Both the position numbers and the translations under genes were made by a program. Of a stretch of DNA of 38,008 nt, positions 31,566 through 38,008 are shown in pieces; positions within the stretch are counted from its first letter, which is position 1; the number at the start of each line of letters is the position of its first letter. The DNA is from Eubacteriales bacterium (GTDB lineage Bacteria > Bacillota > Clostridia > Lachnospirales > Lachnospiraceae): contig JAUNPJ010000036.1 of the NCBI GenBank assembly GCA_030536755.1, positions 1 through 38,008 of the forward strand, given 5' to 3'. The notes under the pieces are model-generated. The model worked only from the letters and a program-made list of their open reading frames with translations. It made no database searches and was not told where the DNA came from.

Positions 31566-32372
31566 ATGAACGAATTATACTTAATACCTGATTTTGACCG
31601 AATAGAAGATAGCGTAAGGCTGTCGCGTATGTTCGGCGCACATTTTGAATATAACGATTTTTTTCATCCTTCTGTGCTCGATGACGAAAGAGGGGTGAAG
31701 AAACGAATTGATTTTTACAAAAAGCTTGACAGGGACAGAACCAGAGACATCCTCCACGGAGCCTTTCTGGATGTCACCGTACACAGCGAGGATAAAAGGA
31801 TTCGTGACGTTTCGATTTTCCGGATACGGCAGTCGATGGAGATTGCAGCAGAGCTTGGGATACGCGGTGTTGTATTTCATACAAACCAGATTCCCAACTT
31901 CAAAACACCGGGATATATCCAGCATTGGGTTGACAGCAACAGGGATTTCTGGATGATGATACTTGATGAATATCCCACACTTGAGGTATTCCTAGAGAAT
32001 ATGTTTGATGAAGACCCGGATATGCTGTATCGTCTGGCCGTGGAGATGCAGGAACAGGAACGTTTTGGCATATGTTTTGATTATGCCCATGCCACTGTAT
32101 TTGGACAGAATATAGACATGTGGACAGATAAGCTGCTTCCTTTCACGAAGCATATCCACATCAACGACAACAATCTGAATGTAGATATGCACCAGAGTAT
32201 CGGCAAAGGAGCAATTGACTGGCATCAATTCAACAGATTGATAGAGCGAAGCCGTACAGACAGCTCTGTACTGATTGAAGTGAACGGATTGCAGAAACAA
32301 GAAGAATCCTTGCAATATATGAAGAAATATGGAATTTACCCTTTCCTTATTGATCAACCAGAGGGGATGTGA
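31566..32372 (+). CDS. Sugar phosphate isomerase/epimerase-like TIM-barrel protein
   Basis: A 268-residue protein of the AP-endonuclease-2/xylose-isomerase-like TIM-barrel family. The metal-ligand pattern is visible on successive strands: H105 (VFHTNQ), E144 (EVFLENMF), D172 and H175 (FDYAHA), H198 (HIHINDNN), H209, and E238 (LIEVNG). Such enzymes isomerise or epimerise sugars or cleave at related carbon centres; substrate unknown. Why such an enzyme sits in a cyclase/ABC operon is not clear; it may modify a ligand that is sensed or exported. The start at 31566 follows the ATPase gene by 19 bp with a weak ribosome binding site. Confidence 0.8.
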   Translation: MNELYLIPDFDRIEDSVRLSRMFGAHFEYNDFFHPSVLDDERGVKKRIDFYKKLDRDRTRDILHGAFLDVTVHSEDKRIRDVSIFRIRQSMEIAAELGIRGVVFHTNQIPNFKTPGYIQHWVDSNRDFWMMILDEYPTLEVFLENMFDEDPDMLYRLAVEMQEQERFGICFDYAHATVFGQNIDMWTDKLLPFTKHIHINDNNLNVDMHQSIGKGAIDWHQFNRLIERSRTDSSVLIEVNGLQKQEESLQYMKKYGIYPFLIDQPEGM

Positions 32373-32376
32373 GTCA

Positions 32377-34767
32377 GTGGGTAAGAAGAGGAAAAAAATC
32401 ATTATCTTTGCAGGTGGAATACTCTTTCTTGCTGCGATCATCTGCGCGGTTCTGTTTTCTATAAACAGAAAAGAGGAATATCGAACGATTCAGATATACA
32501 AGATCGAAGGCTCGGCTGCTGTTGACAGGGATGGTGTGGGCAGCATTGACGCTTATGACGGCATGATGATGCAGTCAGGCGATACCGTATGTACAGATAA
32601 AGAAAGCTGCCTGTATTTTAAGATGGATGAGGATAAGTTTGCCCTGCTGGAGCCGGAAAGCACTGTGCGCATGGAAGCCTCCGGAACGAGTACAGACAGC
32701 AGAACGACTTTCTATTTGGAATCCGGCGCTCTTGTCAGCAGACTGGACAGCAAGCTTAGTCCGAAGTCTGTTTATGATGTGAATACGCCGAATTCCACCA
32801 TGGCTGTGCGAGGCACAATCTTCCGCATAGAGGTTACATACGATGAAAACGGTGTCTCTTACACAAATGTATATGTTTTTGATGGAACGGTGGAGTGCCG
32901 GCTGATATTTGCGGATGGCAGTGTGGATGAAGAAGCAAAGCAGGTACAAAAAGGTATGGTGATACGCATTCGCGGAGATAACACCACCTCGGAATATATT
33001 GTTGATAATGGCACAGTGGATTACGGGCAGCTGCCTGCTGAGGTGCTGAGATTTTTGATAGCTGCTATTGAGGAAGGAAATGAGCTTCCTGTTAGTAAGG
33101 AAGAGTTGGAAGCAGTCATTGCTGAAAAGTCGGAAGCAGCCATTGCTGAAATTGAAAAAGATCCACATGAGCATAGTGGGGGAACAGCCACCTGTATCTC
33201 ACCTGCTGTCTGCACTTCAGATGATTGCGGTCAAACTTATGGAGAGAAGGACGCTGCCAATCACACGGGTGGAACCGAGATCAGGGATAAAACGGAAGCT
33301 ACCTGTGCGGAATCTGGCTATACTGGAGATACCTACTGTCTTGGCTGTGGAGAGATGATACAGGCAGGCAGTGCGACCGAAAAAGATGCTTCCAACCATG
33401 TAGGAGGAACAGAAATCCGAAACCGTGTTGCTGCTGATTGCAGCAGATCGGGTTATACAGGAGATACCTACTGTCGTGGTTGTGGCGAAAAGCTGCAGGC
33501 AGGCAGTGCGACTCAAAAAGATAGCTCTAACCATGTAGGCGGAACAGAGATCCGAAACCGTATCGCTGCAGATTGCAGCAGGGCAGGGTATACAGGAGAT
33601 ACCTACTGTCGTGGTTGTGGCGAAAAGCTGCGGGCAGGCAGTGCGACTCAAAAAGATAGCTCTAACCATGTAGGCGGAACAGAGATCCGAAACCGTATCG
33701 CTGCAGATTGCAGCAGGGCAGGTTATACAGGAGATACCTACTGTCGTGGTTGTGGTGAAAAGCTGCGGGTTGGCAGTGCGATCAAAAAAAATACGAGCAA
33801 CCATACTGGAGGTACAACGCTCAGAGACAGCGTAGAAGCCACCTGTGCATCCGCAGGTTATACAGGAGATACCTATTGTCTTGGTTGTGGCAAAAAGCTT
33901 CAGGTTGGCAAAGCAATCAAAAAAAATATGAGCAACCATGCCGGCGGTACAGAGGTCAGAGACAGCGTAGAAGCTACCTGTGCATCCGCAGGGTACACAG
34001 GAGATACCTACTGTCTTGGTTGTGGAAAGATGATACAGACAGGCAGTGCAACCGAAAAAGATGCTACTAACCATGTTGGCGGAACGGAAATCCGAAACAG
34101 TGTCGCCGCAGATTGCAGCACTGCAGGTTATACAGGAGATACCTACTGTCTTGGTTGTGGAGAGATGATACAGGCAGGCAGTGCGACTGAAAAAGATGCT
34201 TCTAACCATGTTGGCGGAACGGAGATTTGTAACAGTTTTTCTGCAGGCTGCTGCAGCGCAGGGTATACGGGTGATGTATTCTGTCGGGGCTGTAATACCA
34301 TGATTGAACAGGGAAGAATAATTGCTGCTACTGGAAATCACCCCGCAGCAGTCTGCGGTGCTCCTGGACACCATGCCCATGATGGAAGGATTCATGCCGT
34401 CGCTAACTGTGGTATTCTGGGACACTGTATTTTAGATGGAAATAAACATGAACTCGCTGGTTGTGGTATGCATTGTATCTTGGATAAAGGCGAACACGTC
34501 CACGCTGAATGTAGTGTGGCAGGCCACTTCAAATGTGATGGCAACAAGCACGCCATCCCTGGATGTGGGGAAGAAAAACACTGCGTATCAGACGGTCGCG
34601 ATCATAATCACGCTTCTTGCAATAATCAAGAGCACTACAACTGCGATGAACTTGACCACTCTTCTGCATCCTGTGGTGTCGAAGGCCACTTCAATTGCGA
34701 TGACAGACCCCATGGTGAAAACTGTAATAATCCAAGTGATTCAAATAATCCAGACGCTGCTAAATGA
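32377..34767 (+). CDS. FecR-domain surface protein with eight Cys-rich 45-residue repeats
   Basis: A 796-residue type II membrane-anchored protein. KKRKK precedes a single membrane helix (~8-27). Residues ~35-170 are a FecR domain (ending MAVRGTIFRIEV), then an acidic helical linker, eight 45-residue repeats (residues 295-653) of the form NH-GG-E--N---A-C---GYTGDTYC--CG, and a Cys/His-rich tail with units such as GHFKCDGNKHAIPGC. GAGGGGATG before the GTG at 32377 sets the start; upstream in-frame sequence overlaps the previous gene. FecR domains neighbour CHASE2 cyclases in many bacteria, so it probably belongs to the same pathway, perhaps as an extracellular sensor. The regularly spaced cysteines suggest metal binding or disulfides. 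Confidence 0.85.
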   Translation: MGKKRKKIIIFAGGILFLAAIICAVLFSINRKEEYRTIQIYKIEGSAAVDRDGVGSIDAYDGMMMQSGDTVCTDKESCLYFKMDEDKFALLEPESTVRMEASGTSTDSRTTFYLESGALVSRLDSKLSPKSVYDVNTPNSTMAVRGTIFRIEVTYDENGVSYTNVYVFDGTVECRLIFADGSVDEEAKQVQKGMVIRIRGDNTTSEYIVDNGTVDYGQLPAEVLRFLIAAIEEGNELPVSKEELEAVIAEKSEAAIAEIEKDPHEHSGGTATCISPAVCTSDDCGQTYGEKDAANHTGGTEIRDKTEATCAESGYTGDTYCLGCGEMIQAGSATEKDASNHVGGTEIRNRVAADCSRSGYTGDTYCRGCGEKLQAGSATQKDSSNHVGGTEIRNRIAADCSRAGYTGDTYCRGCGEKLRAGSATQKDSSNHVGGTEIRNRIAADCSRAGYTGDTYCRGCGEKLRVGSAIKKNTSNHTGGTTLRDSVEATCASAGYTGDTYCLGCGKKLQVGKAIKKNMSNHAGGTEVRDSVEATCASAGYTGDTYCLGCGKMIQTGSATEKDATNHVGGTEIRNSVAADCSTAGYTGDTYCLGCGEMIQAGSATEKDASNHVGGTEICNSFSAGCCSAGYTGDVFCRGCNTMIEQGRIIAATGNHPAAVCGAPGHHAHDGRIHAVANCGILGHCILDGNKHELAGCGMHCILDKGEHVHAECSVAGHFKCDGNKHAIPGCGEEKHCVSDGRDHNHASCNNQEHYNCDELDHSSASCGVEGHFNCDDRPHGENCNNPSDSNNPDAAK
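33259..34335 (+). repeat. Eight tandem ~135-bp coding repeats
   Basis: Seven units of 135 bp and a final one of 132 bp, all in frame. Units 2 to 4 are nearly identical at the DNA level, pointing to recent duplication or gene conversion; unit 8 is the most diverged and has an extra cysteine pair (GCCSAG). The array is likely to vary in copy number between strains. Confidence 0.9.
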
Positions 34768-34794
34768 TGTTTGTTGAAACCAGGAGGAAAGATT

Positions 34795-37143
34795 ATGACA
34801 ATCGTAAAATACATTCTTCCGAAATTGATAAAGAAGAACATAAAAATATTCATATCATTGATCTTGATTGCGGCGCTGGGAATGGGGCTTCCAATGGCAT
34901 TGCTTAACTCGTATCATGGGGTTCTGTATTCATTTGAGAAATACTTTGAGGAATATGGATTCCCTGATGTAACGATAATGTCTGCAGCGCTGTTTGGAGA
35001 AGAAAAATTGAATGCGGCAGGTGAGTTGTCCGGTGTTGACGATGTGCAGGGCAGGCTTTGCGTAGATAGCGAAGCGGAAAAGGGAGAAGATACGTTTGTT
35101 TCTCTGCGGTGCTATTCCATGGAAGAAACGGATTTCATGAGATATTCCGTGGTAGATCAGCTTTCAGAAGAGGCGTATTTGGCGGCACAGGGTGATGAAA
35201 CGGAGCGCCTGATTCCCATGGCAATGGAGGTATGCTTTGCGGAATATGCCGGTTTTGTACTTGGAGATGTATTTACTTTAAGTTTTCCGCAGGGAGAATA
35301 TGAATGTGTTCTGTCGGAACTTATTTCTTCTCCGGAGTGGGAAATTACCTACCGTGATCAATATTTTAACTTTAGTACGGATGAATTTGGGTATGTCCTC
35401 TTCTCCTATGAGGATCTGATAGAAATGACAGGAGTTCCTGACGGAACATACAATCAGGTTATGGTGCGGACACAACCGGACAGCGCAGCGGAGGATGTGG
35501 AACAGCAGCTTTTGAACAGTGGATGGTTTGGTGACGGAGCAGGCAGTTATACTTATGAAACATCTCCGCAAAAGGAGTTTGTGGATTCTTGTGTGAATCC
35601 GCTGAAACCGTTGAGCTACTTCTTAGCGTTTTTCTTTTTTCTGATTTCTGCGCTGATGGTTTATCTGTTTTTATATCAGATTATTTGGGAGCAGAAGGAA
35701 GAATCGGGGATTTTGATGGCATTGGGTGTATCGAGAATCCGAATCGCCTGGGTATATTTGGGATTTGGGATAAGTGTGTCTGTGATGGCAGGACTGATCG
35801 GAAGCGTGACGGGGTATTTCCTGATGCAGTTGCTATCCGGAGTATATCAAGATGTCTTCATACTGTCGTATATGGTGAAGATATTTTCTCCAGGTCTTGC
35901 ACTGGCTGCGTCTTTGATGATGACACTGGTAATGTTCTGTTCTTTTCTGTTAGCATCGATACAGATATTTCGCATGGATCCGGCAGATGCAATGAAGAAT
36001 CAATTAGTCCAAAGCAGAGGAAAACCATCCTGGAAAATTTTTTCGATATTTGGATATGCTGCAAAGGTCTGCTTATGCAGTGCGCTGCGCAATAAACGGC
36101 GGCTGATCCTGGCCATGCTTTCTACGATTCTCTCGGTTACGATGATCAGCCTTTCGTTTCAGTACATAGATGCAGGAAAATACGTAGTAAAGCACACGTT
36201 CGGTGAGCGGCTTTTATATGACTGCCAGGTCTTTTTTCAGAATGGTTCTACAGAAGAAGAGGGAAAGGCTGAACTGGAGGATGTGGAAGAAATCCTTGAA
36301 AGCGAAGTTTTCTTTATAACAACTATGGACATCGAAGCCGCAGGGAAAACGGTATCTACAACATTTTACGGAGTGGAACCATCCTCTAAGCTTCTCCGAA
36401 ATCGTGGGCAAAACGGAGAAATTCTGCAGCCGAAAGATGGTATTGTTTTGGCTCGATATACGGCAGACGAACTGCAGGTTTCCGTTGGGGATCAGGTGGA
36501 AGTCGGGGGAAAGATACTGACAGTTACCGGTATCCACGAAGAAAATGTCATACTCGTTCAATATGTCACTCATGACGTGTTTTCAGAAATTGCAGAGGAT
36601 GGTGCCATTGGTGCTTTCTTAAAACTAAAGGAAGGCGTTACAAAGGCAGAAATCTACTCTGCTTTACAGGAAAAAGAAACATTCTCGTATCTGTCTATGA
36701 AAGACGCGCAGCAAATATCTGTGGAAAACCGTCTGAACAATACAGAGGCTGGTGTATATGTCGTAATTGCTATGTCCTTTTTGACAGGCGCATTGATTAT
36801 ATATAATATGTCTCTTATCAACTTTAAGGAAAGAAAAAGGGTCTTCGCTACGATGCTCACTTTGGGGATGCAGGAAGCAGAGCTGGGCTGGGCGAGTTTT
36901 GCGGAACTTACTGTGCAATATGTTATTTCCATGCTGGCGGGAAGCTTTGCTGGCAGCGGATTAGGAAAGTTCCTGTTGGAGATGACTTCAACCGAAAGTA
37001 TCTATTATACAAGATCGTTTTCCTTATCCAGTATGGTGCTTATCGGAGGATGTGTTGGTGCGTTCATGGTTTTGGGACACCTGCTGGCACTACGGCAAAT
37101 GAAGAAAATAGATATTGTAGAAGAATTGAAATCGAAGGAGTGA
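34795..37143 (+). CDS. FtsX-type ABC transporter permease (paralogue B)
   Basis: A 782-residue near-duplicate of the gene at 27976 with the same length and topology. Long stretches are identical (for example FPDVTIMSAALFGEE and the LQVSVGDQVEVGGK segment), and even the ribosome-binding region CCAGGAGGAAAGATTATG is identical, showing that the duplication included the 5' flank. Differences cluster in membrane helices and in parts of the extracellular domains. The start at 34795 is chosen by that shared region. No ATPase is adjacent, so it probably shares the GAF-ABC ATPase at 30329. Confidence 0.9.
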   Translation: MTIVKYILPKLIKKNIKIFISLILIAALGMGLPMALLNSYHGVLYSFEKYFEEYGFPDVTIMSAALFGEEKLNAAGELSGVDDVQGRLCVDSEAEKGEDTFVSLRCYSMEETDFMRYSVVDQLSEEAYLAAQGDETERLIPMAMEVCFAEYAGFVLGDVFTLSFPQGEYECVLSELISSPEWEITYRDQYFNFSTDEFGYVLFSYEDLIEMTGVPDGTYNQVMVRTQPDSAAEDVEQQLLNSGWFGDGAGSYTYETSPQKEFVDSCVNPLKPLSYFLAFFFFLISALMVYLFLYQIIWEQKEESGILMALGVSRIRIAWVYLGFGISVSVMAGLIGSVTGYFLMQLLSGVYQDVFILSYMVKIFSPGLALAASLMMTLVMFCSFLLASIQIFRMDPADAMKNQLVQSRGKPSWKIFSIFGYAAKVCLCSALRNKRRLILAMLSTILSVTMISLSFQYIDAGKYVVKHTFGERLLYDCQVFFQNGSTEEEGKAELEDVEEILESEVFFITTMDIEAAGKTVSTTFYGVEPSSKLLRNRGQNGEILQPKDGIVLARYTADELQVSVGDQVEVGGKILTVTGIHEENVILVQYVTHDVFSEIAEDGAIGAFLKLKEGVTKAEIYSALQEKETFSYLSMKDAQQISVENRLNNTEAGVYVVIAMSFLTGALIIYNMSLINFKERKRVFATMLTLGMQEAELGWASFAELTVQYVISMLAGSFAGSGLGKFLLEMTSTESIYYTRSFSLSSMVLIGGCVGAFMVLGHLLALRQMKKIDIVEELKSKE

Positions 37144-37147
37144 GAGG

Positions 37148-37915
37148 ATGACATTACATATATCTGTGGGAAACTCCGTGTGGTGGATGGTCATTGCGCT
37201 GTGCTGCGCAGTGACTGTTTTGCTGTATTTGTTGCTGCACAAAAAAAATGAAGAACAGAAACGGAAAGCAATGCTGTTTATCGGCTGTGCCATTATGGTT
37301 TTGTTCTATGTACAAAGAATCCTGATGTTCCGTTATGATGCTTATGTTTCGGTATATGGCAGGGAATGGGAAGATATATTGACTGATCTGCTGCCATTGA
37401 ATCTATGCTATTTAAGCATTGTATTAATGATTATCGGAGCATACTTAAATAACAAATATCTTCTCGGTTTTTGTTTTTACATTTCGTCTATAGGGGCTGT
37501 GCTTGCGTTGGTGTCACCAGTCGGCATATTTACAGACACAAACCTGCTGCAGCCCGCCGTTATCATGTTTTATTTCTTACACATTCTTGTGGCAGCTGCA
37601 TATTGGAACATAGGTTTTCTCGGACTTGCGAAGCCGGGAAAAGTAATGGCAATAACTTCACTTCTTTTGTTAAATGTCATATCTTTTCTGGTACATATCG
37701 TGAATTGGCTGGGCAGAAGTGTAGGGATTGATTGCATGAATTATTTTTTTACTTTTGATCCGGAAGGGAGTTCGGTGCTTGAGCAGTTTTGGGAATGGGT
37801 TCCTGTGCCGTATTTATATTTGATAGTTCCGAGTTATGTGTTTTTTGGTGGGTGTGCAGTGCTGCTGACACTGCTGTACCGATGTGGAGTGTTTTTACGG
37901 AAGGGGTTGGCTTGA
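37148..37915 (+). CDS. TIGR02206/YwaF-type integral membrane protein
   Basis: A 255-residue membrane protein with about six to seven helices. The LLPLNLCYLS motif near residue 82, followed by hydrophobic segments and a FLHILVAAAYW helix, fits the TIGR02206 (YwaF-like) family of unknown function. It follows the FtsX gene by 4 bp and is probably the last gene of the cyclase operon. The 93 bp after it, to the window end, hold no gene or terminator that I can support. Confidence 0.75.
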   Translation: MTLHISVGNSVWWMVIALCCAVTVLLYLLLHKKNEEQKRKAMLFIGCAIMVLFYVQRILMFRYDAYVSVYGREWEDILTDLLPLNLCYLSIVLMIIGAYLNNKYLLGFCFYISSIGAVLALVSPVGIFTDTNLLQPAVIMFYFLHILVAAAYWNIGFLGLAKPGKVMAITSLLLLNVISFLVHIVNWLGRSVGIDCMNYFFTFDPEGSSVLEQFWEWVPVPYLYLIVPSYVFFGGCAVLLTLLYRCGVFLRKGLA

Positions 37916-38008
37916 TGTTTCCGAACAGCCATTTGCACAGGGGAGGCTTTCCACTCAAACAGTGTTTTCAAAGCAATCGCTATGCTCGCCAAGCCTGCGA
38001 AAATCTGC

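Noticed and set aside
33259-34335. Possible CRISPR-like array
   Set aside because: The repeats are 135 bp, in frame and coding, with no spacer structure and no cas genes.
33217-34425. A 402-codon minus-strand open frame with repeats
   Set aside because: It is the antisense of the Cys-repeat array; its repeats simply mirror the 135-bp units of the real gene.
37916-38008. Short open frames at the window end, possibly an autoinducer-type peptide
   Set aside because: No ribosome binding site or recognisable motif, and the sequence is cut by the window edge.

Overview
The window looks like chromosome from a low-to-mid GC anaerobic Firmicute, most likely a gut Lachnospiraceae/Clostridia member. 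This rests on the gene families present (CoA-disulfide reductase with rhodanese, VTC/DUF4956 cassette, CarD, AAA-ATPase-like/PD-(D/E)XK proteins, TIGR02206 membrane protein, Cys-rich 'GYTGDTYC' surface repeats), AGGAGG-type ribosome binding sites and sigma-A-like promoters. No genus can be assigned from the sequence alone.

Layout. 1-51: probable right end of an IS200/IS605-type element. 131-3065: patatin-like lipase, a small Nif11-like protein and a CoA-disulfide reductase/rhodanese fusion. 3095-3468: decayed AAA-ATPase-like gene, with an intact relative at 7586-9277. 3612-6643: VTC-domain protein, DUF4956 membrane protein and a beta-helix lipoprotein, in one operon. 6697-7326: CarD-type regulator with a hairpin leader, followed by a block of large hairpins. 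9383-10270: LysR regulator on the minus strand, whose promoter overlaps a divergent one.

The centre (10540-22121) is the most striking part: one tight, ten-gene operon behind a strong promoter and an attenuator-like leader. It reads NifH-like, NifD-like, NifK-like, hypF, hypC, hypD, hypE, a TM1266/ACT-like small regulator, then a second NifH-like, NifD-like, NifK-like set. The HypCDEF proteins keep the residues needed to build and carry an Fe(CN)2CO unit, but hypA, hypB, a hydrogenase endopeptidase and hydrogenase subunits are not in the window; nor are nifB or other FeMo-cofactor genes. Both D/K pairs lack recognisable FeMo-cofactor ligands and keep only part of the P-cluster cysteines. My inference is an undescribed nitrogenase-superfamily reductase whose maturation or active site may use Hyp-made Fe(CN)2CO chemistry, with one HDK set possibly serving as scaffold and the other as enzyme.

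The right arm (22176-37915) is a signalling/export locus. A GAF-ABC ATPase plus FtsX permease on the minus strand diverges from a seven-gene plus-strand operon: CHASE2-adenylate/guanylate cyclase, FtsX permease, second GAF-ABC ATPase, TIM-barrel isomerase, FecR-domain protein with eight 45-residue Cys repeats, a duplicated FtsX permease, and a TIGR02206 membrane protein. The GAF domains retain most of the NK-F-D signature of cyclic-nucleotide-binding GAFs, so a cyclase-controlled ABC system is a reasonable hypothesis.
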